Assembly (NCBI GenBank): GCA_947493215.1
Contig: CANLQE010000002.1
Location: 186,001-250,000 of the forward strand
DNA: 64,000 bases
Direction: 5' to 3'
From: an uncultured Sphingomonadaceae bacterium
Lineage (GTDB): Bacteria; Pseudomonadota; Alphaproteobacteria; Sphingomonadales; Sphingomonadaceae
Made by a program: the position numbers and the translations under genes. Of this stretch, positions 8,917 through 17,805 are shown piece by piece. Under the pieces are notes generated by a model. The model made no database searches and was not told the DNA's origin. It was given only the letters and a program-made list of their open reading frames with translations. The first letter of the stretch is position 1; each line of letters starts with the position of its first letter.

Positions 8917-10157
8917 CAAAGATAACCCCGCAGGATCAAAAGCTGGACGTCGCCCCGCCCTATAACGCAGTGGCCCGTCACGGCGTATCGCCACAGCCTT
9001 CGCACGACGAAATCGCACGCTTTGATTTCCTCGCTAATTTTAACAAATTCCTGTCCGGTGCACTTGGACCGGGCAATAAGCAGGCCTATGACAAGCGCGT
9101 CCTGCCCGGTTTCGAGAAAGAGCATGGCCGTGAACCCCAGGATCGCTTTGAGATTCGCCACGCCATGAACGAAGATCCATTTCACACATTCTGGTCGGCG
9201 CTGAAACGCAATTCGATGGAAATGCGCCAGCAAAATGGCCGGGCAATGGTGCTGCGCCAGATTGACGAACTGAATGCCAAGGCGAGGCAGTTTAATGAGG
9301 GTCGCGATACACTGGAGCTGCATCCCGAAATCGACGTGCCGCGCTATCAGAGCGCGGTCGACATTCACTGCATGCCCGGCAGCTATCATGGTGAAGAACT
9401 GGCCGGAGATATCTCTGCCGGTGCTAATTATGATTGCGGTATTTTTGCGACCACAGCAGGCGGCCTTGGCGCCCTATCCGATGGCGGTGGTCAAGCGCTG
9501 GTTGAATGGATCAAGAAAGAACGCCCCGGATGGGAACCACGACGGGTGCTAGATATCGGTACCACGGTAGGTCATAACATTGTCCCGCTGGCGCTCGCTT
9601 TTCCCAATTGCGAGTTCATCGCGATCGATACCGCCGCACCGATTTTGCGCTATGCCCATGCCCGCGCGCAGTCGCTGGGTGCGACCAATATCAAGTTTAT
9701 TCAGGCCAATGCCGAGGACCTGTCCCGCTGGGATGATGGTGCGTTTGACTGGGTGCAAACGACCATGTTCTTGCATGAAACGAGCGGCAAAGCGCTGCCG
9801 AAAATTATCACCGAAGGCTATCGCGTGCTCGCCGACAACGGTTTGATGCTGCATCTGGAACAGCCGGAATATTCCGATGCCATGCCTCTGTTTGAACAGT
9901 TTTTGCGGGACTGGGATGCGTTTAACAACAATGAGCCGTTCTGGTCTTCGATGCACGCGCTTGATATGAAAACGGTGATGACCGACGCTGGGTTTGACCG
10001 GGAAGAACTTTTCGAAAGCGGCGTCCGCGCTGTAGTGGATCGCGAGATTTTCCTCGAAGCACCAACCGGCGAGGATGAAGACCATGGCCGTGCTGCCTAT
10101 TGGCATGCTTATGGTGCATGGAAAAATGCCGATCAGATGCAGGAGGCAGCAGAATGA
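8913..10157 (+). CDS. Class I SAM-dependent methyltransferase, copy 1
   Basis: A 414-residue protein with an alpha-helical N-terminal domain of about 150 residues, a conserved EIDVPRYQ...HCMPGSYHGE block, and then a Rossmann methyltransferase domain. Motif I is VLDIGTTVGHNIVPLA, with Thr where most families have the second Gly, followed by an acidic residue in FIAIDTAAP. The motif IV area is FDWVQTTMFLHE. It is a paralogue of the protein at 13373-14560, which has the same domain order. Each copy is coupled by ATGA to a small helical protein. The methyl acceptor is unknown; presence in a catabolic operon suggests action on a pathway intermediate. Confidence 0.85.
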   Translation: MTKITPQDQKLDVAPPYNAVARHGVSPQPSHDEIARFDFLANFNKFLSGALGPGNKQAYDKRVLPGFEKEHGREPQDRFEIRHAMNEDPFHTFWSALKRNSMEMRQQNGRAMVLRQIDELNAKARQFNEGRDTLELHPEIDVPRYQSAVDIHCMPGSYHGEELAGDISAGANYDCGIFATTAGGLGALSDGGGQALVEWIKKERPGWEPRRVLDIGTTVGHNIVPLALAFPNCEFIAIDTAAPILRYAHARAQSLGATNIKFIQANAEDLSRWDDGAFDWVQTTMFLHETSGKALPKIITEGYRVLADNGLMLHLEQPEYSDAMPLFEQFLRDWDAFNNNEPFWSSMHALDMKTVMTDAGFDREELFESGVRAVVDREIFLEAPTGEDEDHGRAAYWHAYGAWKNADQMQEAAE

Positions 10158-10516
10158 CTGATACCCCTTTCGACTGGATGGCGGCGGCCAATAAAAAGGC
10201 AAAAGGCAAGCGCCCGGAATATTTTGACGATCCCGAAGACGAACGGATGTTGTCGATCCTGATGGCGGTTGTTGGCGAAGTGTCCGTGCTGCGTGAGCGC
10301 ATGGATACGGTCGAGCGCCTGCTGGATGCTAAAGGGACCATCAGCCGGGATGATATTGAGAGTTATGCTCCGGACAAACAAGCCGCCTATGAACGCGGCG
10401 CGATGATCCGCGAGTATATTTACCGCGTCATGCGCGGCCCGCATCAGATGGTGCAGGAACTCGAGCAGGTCGAACCGCCGGTTGAAGAAATTAGCCAGGA
10501 ACTGAAGGAAATCTAA
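10154..10516 (+). CDS. Small helical partner protein, copy 1
   Basis: A 120-residue charged protein starting at the ATG at 10154 (AGGAGG just upstream), overlapping the methyltransferase stop by ATGA. It contains the block RPEYFDDPEDERMLSILMAVVGEVSVLRERMDTVERLL, which is predicted helical, and a Glu-rich tail. A matching block (KPKFFDDPGMDRF...WVQEERLMALEGL) is in the 103-residue protein at 13065-13376, again directly behind a methyltransferase of the same family. I do not recognise a named domain. The repeated pairing suggests a subunit or chaperone of the methyltransferase. Confidence 0.75.
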   Translation: MTDTPFDWMAAANKKAKGKRPEYFDDPEDERMLSILMAVVGEVSVLRERMDTVERLLDAKGTISRDDIESYAPDKQAAYERGAMIREYIYRVMRGPHQMVQELEQVEPPVEEISQELKEI

Positions 10517-10528
10517 AAGTCCGAGCCC

Positions 10529-11221
10529 CTAAAAGGGTTTGACCGCTCCTAAAAAACAAACGCCGGAAATCGTGATCCAGTAGATGTAGGCGGCGAAGCG
10601 TGCCTGGCCAATCTCCCGTTCCAACGCCGCTTCTTCCGCCGCATCGGGGCCCAGGGCCAATATCCGAAAGCGGGCTGTCCAACGGCGCATGACGAGACGC
10701 AGGAATAGACCAATGCACAACGCAAAAGCATAAAGACCGATTTTGGCCGGATACCAGTGATTGCCTTCGCCGGACATTATCGGCCCACTGCCGCCGAAAG
10801 CCATGAATGCAACAATGAACAATGCGGCAATCAGGGGATAGCGCAGCCACTCTTCCAGCCTCGTTACTGTCACACCGATATCGGTCTCTCGCTTGATAAA
10901 CGCAGTCCATGTCATCGCCAGCCAAACCGCAAAAAACAGCCACATCCACCATATTCCCGTACCATCCAGAAATGGTACGAAGCCATAAATTTTTCCCATA
11001 TGCAGGCCAAGCGGTAACAGTAAAACAATGCCGGTTCGCGCCAATATATCGATCCGGTAAGCCGTTTCCATATGACGCCGCCGCTCTTCCAGCGACAGTT
11101 CGCGATTGGTGACATTATAGCTGGTCTGGAACACGCCCCATTCGCCGCCCAGCCAATAGACCATCGCCAAAATATGTACCCAACGCAAAATACTTAGTTC
11201 ATTTGCCGTCAGAAATTCCAT
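10529..11221 (-). CDS. Integral membrane protein, paralogue of the left-edge gene
   Basis: A 230-residue protein with about six hydrophobic helices, e.g. ILARTGIVLLLPLGLHMG and IWWMWLFFAVWLAMTW. The N-terminal RWVHILAMVYWLGGEWGVF matches the partial protein at 1-401. A histidine in VHIL and another in GLHMG are conserved-looking and could bind haem or metal, as in CopD-like proteins, but this is speculation. It faces the methyltransferase operon and starts 39 bases from operator site 4, shared with the divergent 11331 gene. Confidence 0.78.
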   Translation of the reverse strand: MEFLTANELSILRWVHILAMVYWLGGEWGVFQTSYNVTNRELSLEERRRHMETAYRIDILARTGIVLLLPLGLHMGKIYGFVPFLDGTGIWWMWLFFAVWLAMTWTAFIKRETDIGVTVTRLEEWLRYPLIAALFIVAFMAFGGSGPIMSGEGNHWYPAKIGLYAFALCIGLFLRLVMRRWTARFRILALGPDAAEEAALEREIGQARFAAYIYWITISGVCFLGAVKPF

Positions 11222-11259
11222 TATTTGCGCCCTCCCAGACCGTGAAAACTCCTGACGTC

Positions 11260-11277
11260 AATTTGTCCGGACAAATT
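11260..11277. promoter_or_regulatory. Operator site 4, perfect 18-bp palindrome in a divergent promoter
   Basis: AATTTGTCCGGACAAATT is a perfect palindrome and the best copy in the window. It lies 39 bases from the leftward start (11221) and 53 bases from the rightward start (11331). A second small inverted repeat, CTCTTG-G-CAAGAG (11279-11291), begins one base later. Confidence 0.8.
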
Positions 11278-11330
11278 CCTCTTGGCAAGAGAAAAATGCA
11301 CTGGCATGAAGAAAAGCAAGGAGAAGAAAC

Positions 11331-12059
11331 ATGAAGCACCGCATTATCGAAGGCCGTCTGGAATATACGTCTCGCAAACCCGAGATGATGGGCCATAATC
11401 GCGGATTTGAGACATTTATGTTTACCCATCACGGTGATGGCAAAGTGATTATGCGGGCCCATTGTGAAATCTATGAGCCAGAGCCTACGGTGATGCGGGA
11501 CATCATCTATGCGATGGATGGAAATAAGCAGCCCACTGACCTTCATGTGCATTTGACTATCGGGGATGCGTTCATGGGCACCGGCTGGATGCATTTTGAC
11601 GGGAAGGATATCGCTATGGAAAGCTATGGCCCTTCCATCGGCCGGCTTTCCCAGAAAGTTGAGGCAGAGCTTCCCATGACCGGTTTTGGAACCCATCCGA
11701 TTGTTTCAGACGGCTATATGCTCTCGACGATGGGGTGGGAGGAAGGCCAAGCCCGCTTGCTCAATTGCTATCTACCCTCGCCCGATCATCGCGGAGCGAC
11801 ACCGCCCCAAATCGCACAGGTCAAAATCGGGGCGGTCTATATTGGCAAGGAAGAAGTGACCGTTCCCGCCGGAACCTTCCAGTGCAAACATCTGCAATTT
11901 GTCGACGATGCCAGCATTGTGCCGGGAACCGGCGGCATGGCGGGCGAACATCCCGCCTATGATGTCTGGATTACCGATGATGAAGACGGCATATTCGTGC
12001 AGGGCGGCGTCGGCGGCTATATGATGACCTGGTACGAGCTTGCCGAGCTTAAACGGTAA
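11331..12059 (+). CDS. DUF3108-like beta-rich protein, function unknown
   Basis: A 242-residue cytoplasmic protein with a good ribosome site (AAGGAGAAGAAAC). The segment EEVTVPAGTFQCKHLQF in the C-terminal half resembles the VPAGTF turn of DUF3108-type beta-barrel proteins. The rest is rich in aromatic and glycine residues (GGVGGYMMTWYEL at the end). It is the only gene rightward of operator 4; its last 11 bases overlap the end of the convergent MDR reductase gene. A binding or isomerase-like role is possible but cannot be assigned. Confidence 0.6.
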   Translation: MKHRIIEGRLEYTSRKPEMMGHNRGFETFMFTHHGDGKVIMRAHCEIYEPEPTVMRDIIYAMDGNKQPTDLHVHLTIGDAFMGTGWMHFDGKDIAMESYGPSIGRLSQKVEAELPMTGFGTHPIVSDGYMLSTMGWEEGQARLLNCYLPSPDHRGATPPQIAQVKIGAVYIGKEEVTVPAGTFQCKHLQFVDDASIVPGTGGMAGEHPAYDVWITDDEDGIFVQGGVGGYMMTWYELAELKR

Positions 12060-13068
12060 TCATGATCTTGCCCATATGGGCACCGCTTTCCAGATGGGTG
12101 AAAGCCGCAGGGGCATCGCCGAAATCAAAAACGTTCTCAACCAGCAGCTCGATATTATTTTGCGCGACCACATCCAGCGCATGCTGCAACATCTGACGAT
12201 TCCCGGACGCGATGCCCTTGATGGCTATATTCTTGCCAATGATCGCACCCTGGCTGGCGCTGGATTGATCTTGTGGTGTCCCGGAAAGCGCGCCCAGAGA
12301 ACCGATGCGTGCATTAACGGCGCACGCAGCCACGGTTTCCCCCATCGCCGGAAAGCCCAGCGTATCGACGACGACATTGGCGCCGCGGCCGTTGGTGGCT
12401 TCCAGTAAAGCAGCGGCCCAATCCGGCCGGCCGCGATAATTAATGCCATAGTCGGCACCCATATCTTTTGCGCGAGCGAGTTTTTCGTCGCTTGACGAGG
12501 TGATTGCAAATTCCATGCCCATGGCTTTGGCCAGTTGTAGCGTGAATATCGATACACCGCCGGTGCCTTGCGCGAGCACAAGATCGCCCGGCTTGGCGTC
12601 GCCAAAAGCGATCATCGCATGCCAGACAGTGCTGCCAACCACCGCAAAGGTCGCCGCACTGCTGTCACTGACATTTTCAGGCACTATGATAGCGGCATTG
12701 GCCGGTAATATGATTTTCTCGGCCAGCCAGCCATTTGCCGTCACGCCAAGGTCCCTGCCAAACACCGCAAAACTATAGGCACCATCCAGCCATGTCGCGA
12801 AATGCGGTGCCATCACGCGCATGCCGACATCCAGTCCCGAGACATCAGCACCTACGGCTTCAATGACGCCGACGCCATCGGACAAAGGTACACGATCTTC
12901 CGGCAAGTCCGTGCCATAATCTCCCCGCAGCACCATCAGGTCACGGTAGTTGAGACCTGCCGCTGAAACCTTGACCAGAATTTCTCCGGGACCAGGCTCG
13001 GGTTCGCGGTGATCGGCCAGTTGCAGCCCGCCAATGCCGGTCCGTGATCCCATTTGCCATGCCTTCAT
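12049..13068 (-). CDS. MDR-family NAD(P)H-dependent oxidoreductase (zinc-independent)
   Basis: A 339-residue medium-chain dehydrogenase/reductase. The GroES-like domain (about residues 25-130) has AAGLNYRDLMVLRGDYG, typical of quinone-oxidoreductase-like members that lack catalytic zinc. The Rossmann domain carries VLAQGTGGVSIFTLQLAKAM, where GTGGV is the nucleotide-binding turn. It is the last gene of the leftward operon and its ATG overlaps the stop of the small partner protein. Likely roles are reduction of an enoyl or keto intermediate or oxidation of an alcohol, paired with the aldehyde dehydrogenase upstream. Confidence 0.88.
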   Translation of the reverse strand: MKAWQMGSRTGIGGLQLADHREPEPGPGEILVKVSAAGLNYRDLMVLRGDYGTDLPEDRVPLSDGVGVIEAVGADVSGLDVGMRVMAPHFATWLDGAYSFAVFGRDLGVTANGWLAEKIILPANAAIIVPENVSDSSAATFAVVGSTVWHAMIAFGDAKPGDLVLAQGTGGVSIFTLQLAKAMGMEFAITSSSDEKLARAKDMGADYGINYRGRPDWAAALLEATNGRGANVVVDTLGFPAMGETVAACAVNARIGSLGALSGTPQDQSSASQGAIIGKNIAIKGIASGNRQMLQHALDVVAQNNIELLVENVFDFGDAPAAFTHLESGAHMGKIMITV

Positions 13069-13376
13069 GTGTCGTCACTCCCTTGCTCGCGCAGCGGCGC
13101 GAAAATACGGTCAATAAATTCTTTCAGCTTCTTTTCCCGGTCGGCGTCGGACGCCTGCAACCCTTCGAGCGCCATCAGCCGCTCTTCCTGAACCCACATT
13201 TCCTGCGCCATATTCATGACGACAGCGACAAAGCGGTCCATGCCGGGGTCGTCGAAAAATTTTGGCTTGCCGTCCGGACCATAGATATCCTTCGGCGTGT
13301 CGTCGGGTTTAAATGCCGGGCCGGGGCTGTGTATATCAGTACCCATGTCTTTCCGGCTCATCTCTTCCCCGCTCAT
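13065..13376 (-). CDS. Small helical partner protein, copy 2
   Basis: A 103-residue charged protein. The start at 13376 is chosen because its ATG overlaps the methyltransferase stop (ATGA), exactly as in copy 1; the frame is open a little further upstream. The core GKPKFFDDPGMDRFVAVVMN and the following QEERLMALEGL align with copy 1 (10154-10516). The stop overlaps the MDR start by ATGA, so the three genes are translated as a chain. No known domain recognised. Confidence 0.72.
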   Translation of the reverse strand: MSGEEMSRKDMGTDIHSPGPAFKPDDTPKDIYGPDGKPKFFDDPGMDRFVAVVMNMAQEMWVQEERLMALEGLQASDADREKKLKEFIDRIFAPLREQGSDDT

Positions 13377-14560
13377 TTCTTCCACGCGCCAAAACCGAAC
13401 CACATAATGCCTTCGGCCAGCCGTCCGGTGGTTTCACTATCGACCGCATTGGCGTTTTCATCCGCGATGGCCTGCGCCACTGCTTCCTCGCCATAAATGC
13501 CGATGCTGGGCACGACGAACTGGAAATAGTCATCCGCCGCAAATCCGCCCGCCTTGCACAATTCCAGAGGACTTTCATCGCGATAGCCCTTGTAAAAAGG
13601 TTCCGAATTATACCAGCTGTCCCAGTCGAGATAGAAACCGTCAAAGGCATTCATCTGGTCATTGGGTGGCAATTCCATATGGAGTAGCAATCCGCCCGGT
13701 TTGAGCACCCGATAGGCTTCCTCAAACGCTGCTGCACGCGCCTTTTTCGACAATTCGTGCAGGAACATGGAGGAAAAGACGAGGTCAAAACTGGCGTCGG
13801 CATAGTCCAGCGCATCGGCCGACATTTGCGCAAAATGGACATCCTGTCCCTGCATTTTCGCGCGCGCCGAGGCATAGCGCAGGCCGCCGGCCGCCGCGTC
13901 AATCGCTTCGACCTTTGCGTCGGGATAGGTCTGTTTCCACGGCAAAGTATTATGGCCAATGGTGCAGCCGGTATCGAGAATGCTCTGCGGCTTAAAGTCT
14001 GGGAACTTGCCCTTCACATAGGCGGCCATGGACAGGCCGATATCATCAAGATTGGCCCCCATCAGACCCATGGAGAACACGGCCAGCCCCTGATCATAGA
14101 CCGCGCCGGCCTCTAGCGATTCGCCGCCGCGCGTATAGCTGCCGGGCATCAGATGCACTTCGATCGCATCGACATTGCGGGGAATATCCAGATCAGGATT
14201 CAAGTCTACAGAGCCGGGCCGCTCGGCAACTTTGGCGGCTTCTGCTTCCAGCCGTTCGATATCCCGGGCCACCACATCGCCCGACGCTTGCCAGACCATT
14301 TTCTGCGCCTGCACCCGCATGACCGAATAGATGTTGAACGCCGGATCACCGCGCAGGGCGAGATGCGCCTCGTTGCTGGTTTCCGGGGCGCGGCCCTTTG
14401 CGCGCGCAAAGGCCGGGGCCGCACGCTTGTCATAAGCGGTGCGCAAATCACCAGCCAGATCATTCAGGATAAACGCCCTGATCCCGGACACAAAGCGCCC
14501 GCGGGCCGCTTCTTCGGCCGTCAGTTCCGGTTTCATCGGATGTTGTAATTCCACGCCCAT
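13373..14560 (-). CDS. Class I SAM-dependent methyltransferase, copy 2
   Basis: A 395-residue paralogue of the 8913-10157 protein with the same order: helical N-terminal domain, DLDIPRNVDAIEVHLMPGSY block, then the Rossmann domain. Motif I is ILDTGCTIGHNTLPW and the acidic post-strand-2 residue is in [23 protein letters not shown] marks motif IV. Both copies carry T-x-GHN after the first glycine, so this is a family trait rather than decay. It overlaps the aldehyde dehydrogenase stop by one base (TGATG). The two copies may form a heteromer or act on successive intermediates. Confidence 0.85.
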   Translation of the reverse strand: MGVELQHPMKPELTAEEAARGRFVSGIRAFILNDLAGDLRTAYDKRAAPAFARAKGRAPETSNEAHLALRGDPAFNIYSVMRVQAQKMVWQASGDVVARDIERLEAEAAKVAERPGSVDLNPDLDIPRNVDAIEVHLMPGSYTRGGESLEAGAVYDQGLAVFSMGLMGANLDDIGLSMAAYVKGKFPDFKPQSILDTGCTIGHNTLPWKQTYPDAKVEAIDAAAGGLRYASARAKMQGQDVHFAQMSADALDYADASFDLVFSSMFLHELSKKARAAAFEEAYRVLKPGGLLLHMELPPNDQMNAFDGFYLDWDSWYNSEPFYKGYRDESPLELCKAGGFAADDYFQFVVPSIGIYGEEAVAQAIADENANAVDSETTGRLAEGIMWFGFGAWKK

Positions 14561-15981
14561 CAGAAATTCTCCTCTGCAAAAGCTTCTATTCGCGCTGCCT
14601 CGCCCGACTGCCGGATCAGCACCTGCTTGCGGAAAAAACGCATCAACCCGCTGGCGCCCATGCGCGATGCACCAAGCCCGGAATAACCAAAGCTCGATTT
14701 CTCCGCTTCCCAGACCATCGAGGTCAGGGAGCCGTCATTAATCGATACTGCACCGGCATTGAGGCGCGATGCAACTGTTTCAGCCTCGCCAACTGATCCA
14801 CCAATGACCGCCGCAGACAAACCGAATTGGCTATGATTGGCCATCATCACTGCCTCGTCCACATCGTCAAACACCCTTACAGGTATCACAGGTCCGAAAT
14901 TTTCATCCGAAATAACTGTCATCGACGAGGTCACATTAGTCAGAATCGTCGGTCGCAAATAGAGACCGCCATCTAGTTTTTCGACTTTGCCACCCGACAG
15001 CAATTCCGCTCCCTTCTTGACCGCATCATCAATCTGGGACTGCGCAATCTGTGCCTGTTTTTCAAAGATAAACGGCCCGATATGACCTTGGTTGATATCA
15101 GGATGGTTGAGCTGCACTGCCTCAGCCTGCGCCACTAGACTGGTGAGAAAGGGGTCAGCAATTTCTTGCGCAACATAAACCCGCTCAATCGATTGGCAGG
15201 CCTGGCCGGTATTGACGATACTGGCCCTAAGCGCTGTCGCCGCTGCCTTTTCAGGATCGGCACTGGCAAGGACGACCATTGGGTCTTTGCCGCCCAGTTC
15301 CAAGCTAGCCGGAATGAAGGCTTTTGCTGCCGCTTCACCGACTTTGCGCCCGGTAGCAACCGATCCAGTGAAGCAGACATAGTCTAAATGATCAACCATC
15401 GCAGCACCGGTCGCACCATCGCCTTCGATGATCGACAGCACAGCCGCCAGTTCCGGAATTTTCTGCACGGTTTCCATCAACGGCTTGATAAAACGCGGCG
15501 TCACTTCGGACGGTTTTACCAGCACGGCCGATCCTGCCATCAGCGCCGGAATCGCATCAATCAGCGCGAGTGTCATAGGGAAGTTCCACGGGCTGATTAC
15601 GCCAACCAAGCCATAAGGCACTAGTCGCGTAGATGTGGTGATTGTTGGTACTGATGTGGGTTGATCAAACGGTTGGCCATCGGCCATGAGCTGCGGCGCC
15701 ATGGCCGCCCAACGCCTAATCTGTCCCGGTACACCTGCTGCTTCAATTTTTGAAATACCGCCACGCCCGGTATCAGCGGTCAGGGCCGGGATAACCGCGC
15801 CGAGATGCGCTTCAATGGCGTCGGCCCATTGCAGCAAAATCGCGCCGCGCTCTTCGGGTGTTTTTGCAACCCAATCCTTTTGGGCATCGCGAAGCCGCTT
15901 TGCTTCATCGGCAACCGCCTCAACACCCAAAGGCGCGATTTCATAGTCCGCTTTCCCCGTACGCGGATTGCGTATCTTCAT
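14560..15981 (-). CDS. NAD(P)-dependent aldehyde dehydrogenase
   Basis: A 473-residue ALDH-superfamily enzyme from the ATG at 15981, about 10 bases after the deacetylase stop and behind AAGGCACAGG. The catalytic set is complete: GVISPWNFPM for cofactor binding, FTGSVATGRKV, the general base Glu in LELGGKDP, and nucleophile Cys in NTGQACQS. The length is normal for the family. In this operon it would oxidise a semialdehyde formed by the FAD oxidase or by bond cleavage to a carboxylate. Confidence 0.92.
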   Translation of the reverse strand: MKIRNPRTGKADYEIAPLGVEAVADEAKRLRDAQKDWVAKTPEERGAILLQWADAIEAHLGAVIPALTADTGRGGISKIEAAGVPGQIRRWAAMAPQLMADGQPFDQPTSVPTITTSTRLVPYGLVGVISPWNFPMTLALIDAIPALMAGSAVLVKPSEVTPRFIKPLMETVQKIPELAAVLSIIEGDGATGAAMVDHLDYVCFTGSVATGRKVGEAAAKAFIPASLELGGKDPMVVLASADPEKAAATALRASIVNTGQACQSIERVYVAQEIADPFLTSLVAQAEAVQLNHPDINQGHIGPFIFEKQAQIAQSQIDDAVKKGAELLSGGKVEKLDGGLYLRPTILTNVTSSMTVISDENFGPVIPVRVFDDVDEAVMMANHSQFGLSAAVIGGSVGEAETVASRLNAGAVSINDGSLTSMVWEAEKSSFGYSGLGASRMGASGLMRFFRKQVLIRQSGEAARIEAFAEENF

Positions 15982-15991
15982 GCCTGTGCCT

Positions 15992-16915
15992 TCATCTTTG
16001 GGCCTTCCAGCTATCGAGTATCGCATCACCCCGTGCGAACCCGATATCATTGCGCTCAGCAAGTCCAGCAATCAACTTCTCAAAACTGCTAATCCGATAG
16101 GGCAGTCCCATAATATAGGGCGTCAGATGCATGGGCAGCATTCGCCCGCCATATTGCTCTGCCTCTGCGAGCAGCCAGTCCGCCGCATCGGTCATCTGTT
16201 GCGCATAGCTATCGACCGATTGCTGCTGGACATTGACAATCTGCCTGTCCGATAATTCATGGTTGAGCGGGACATTGGTGATCGCTCCCGCGTCCGTTTG
16301 AAATGCATAAGGCAGTTCGTCATTGGCCCAGTCACACATATAATCGACACCAGCCTCGGCGAGCAATTTTGCAGTATTGAAACTCTGCGAACGCGCTATC
16401 GACAACCAGCCGCGTGGTCGCGTTCCGGTCGCTTTTTCCAGCGCCGTGAGTGAACCCTCGATTAGCGCTTTCTCCTCCGCCTCGGCCAGTCCGCTAGCAA
16501 TAGTGCCGTTCATGTTGGTGCTATGCGCGATAATCTCATGGCCACCGGAGATGATGTCCTCAACCAACTGCGGGTAGCGCTCAGCGATGACGCTATTGGT
16601 CGCCACTGAAACCTTCGCGCCAACCTTCTCAAACGCGCCAAGCAACCGGTAAATCCCAATCCGCGTGCCATATTCGCGCGCGGTATAATGGCGATAGTCG
16701 GGATAGGCGGTCTGCATATGCCCCGGCGCGCGAAACGGATCGTCGTTCGGCGTCATCGGGAAATATTCGAGGGAGATGACCGGCCAAATCAGCAGCTTTT
16801 TGCCGTCGGGCCATTGCACCGGCTTGCGATCAAACAGACTACTATAGGGATAATAGTCATGGTCCATCCCGCGGCCACGCTTGGGATAGTCGAGATAGCT
16901 GAGATCAAGGCTCAT
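15992..16915 (-). CDS. PuuE-like polysaccharide-deacetylase-fold hydrolase, copy 1
   Basis: A 307-residue NodB-fold protein. It shows the WPDGKKLLIWPVISLEYFP start, GGHEIIAHSTNMNG, and RGWLSIARSQSFNTAKLLAEAGVDYMCDW typical of the allantoinase PuuE/cyclic-amide branch. The second histidine of the sugar-deacetylase H-x3-H motif is absent (HSTNM), as in metal-independent PuuE. It is coupled by ATGA to copy 2 upstream. A role in opening a cyclic amide, ureide or imide is more likely than polysaccharide deacetylation. The substrate is unknown. Confidence 0.82.
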   Translation of the reverse strand: MSLDLSYLDYPKRGRGMDHDYYPYSSLFDRKPVQWPDGKKLLIWPVISLEYFPMTPNDDPFRAPGHMQTAYPDYRHYTAREYGTRIGIYRLLGAFEKVGAKVSVATNSVIAERYPQLVEDIISGGHEIIAHSTNMNGTIASGLAEAEEKALIEGSLTALEKATGTRPRGWLSIARSQSFNTAKLLAEAGVDYMCDWANDELPYAFQTDAGAITNVPLNHELSDRQIVNVQQQSVDSYAQQMTDAADWLLAEAEQYGGRMLPMHLTPYIMGLPYRISSFEKLIAGLAERNDIGFARGDAILDSWKAQR

Positions 16916-17805
16916 GATGCGCCTCCCGTCTGTTTGCGGAAGGCATCGACAATATCACCTGCTTTGGTGATCCATGCCCGGCCATCCGCGGCGATATGTT
17001 CCAGCACCGCCTCAAACGGTCCAATCCGGTGGGGTTGACCAATTAAATAGCTGTGGAGCGGGATACACATCACAGTGCCAGATTGCGCGCCCTCCTCTGC
17101 CAGTCGGTTATATTGCCGGATCAGCGTATCGGCATATTCCCGCGGCGACATGTTGTAGATGAAAAAGCCATAATGATCGTTGACCTCAAGGCTGTAGGGA
17201 ATGGCGGTCAGCTGGCCGGATTTCACCTTTACGTCGGTCGGCTGGTCATCATGATAAAGGTCGCAGGTATAATCCATGCCATATTCCGCGAGCAGATCGA
17301 GCGTACGCGGCGTGTGGGTCAGCGCCGGCGCCAGCCAACCTCTGATCCGTTGGCCAGTAGCACGCTCTACGGTCGCAATCGAATCCTCGATAATAGCGCG
17401 TTCCTGCGCCTCATCCATTCCATAAGAATAGCGCGTATTGTATATGCCATGGCTAAAAAACTCCCAGCCGCGTTGCTTGGCATCTTCGACCACTTCGGGA
17501 ATATGATCACACAAAGCCACGGACAGACTTACCGATCCGGGAAAGCCATGTTTGGTCATCATCTCCGCCATCCGCCAGTGCGATACACGATTGGCATGAT
17601 CGCGGTGGCTGTAGCCGACCACATCGGGATGCGGCTTTGGCCAACTCTTCCGGTGTGGATTGACCGCCGGATCGAGCTCGTAAAATTCAAGATTGGGGGC
17701 AACCCATACGGCACAGGTCTTACCGTCCGGCCACTTGATTTTCGGGCGTCCACGATAGGGCGCATAATCATATAATCCCGGGTCCGATTTCTGCACGTCT
17801 GACAC
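16912..17805 (-). CDS. PuuE-like polysaccharide-deacetylase-fold hydrolase, copy 2
   Basis: A 297-residue paralogue of the next gene, from a GTG start whose G is the last base of the upstream TAG. Shared blocks are KWPDGKTCAVWVAPNLEFYE, GWEFFSHGIYNTRYSYGM, RGWLAPALTHTPRTLDLLAEYGMDYTCD and IPLHSYLIGQPHRI. As in copy 1, the position four after the catalytic-loop His is not His. Two such proteins translated in tandem suggest a heteromeric cyclic-amide hydrolase or two successive hydrolyses. It follows the isochorismatase-type amidase directly. Confidence 0.82.
   Translation of the reverse strand: MSDVQKSDPGLYDYAPYRGRPKIKWPDGKTCAVWVAPNLEFYELDPAVNPHRKSWPKPHPDVVGYSHRDHANRVSHWRMAEMMTKHGFPGSVSLSVALCDHIPEVVEDAKQRGWEFFSHGIYNTRYSYGMDEAQERAIIEDSIATVERATGQRIRGWLAPALTHTPRTLDLLAEYGMDYTCDLYHDDQPTDVKVKSGQLTAIPYSLEVNDHYGFFIYNMSPREYADTLIRQYNRLAEEGAQSGTVMCIPLHSYLIGQPHRIGPFEAVLEHIAADGRAWITKAGDIVDAFRKQTGGAS

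Noticed and set aside
10358-10375. TCCGGACAAAC in the small partner gene and GTCCGGAC at 13271-13278
   Set aside because: Only one arm or only the central 8 bases match the operator, and both are in coding sequence.
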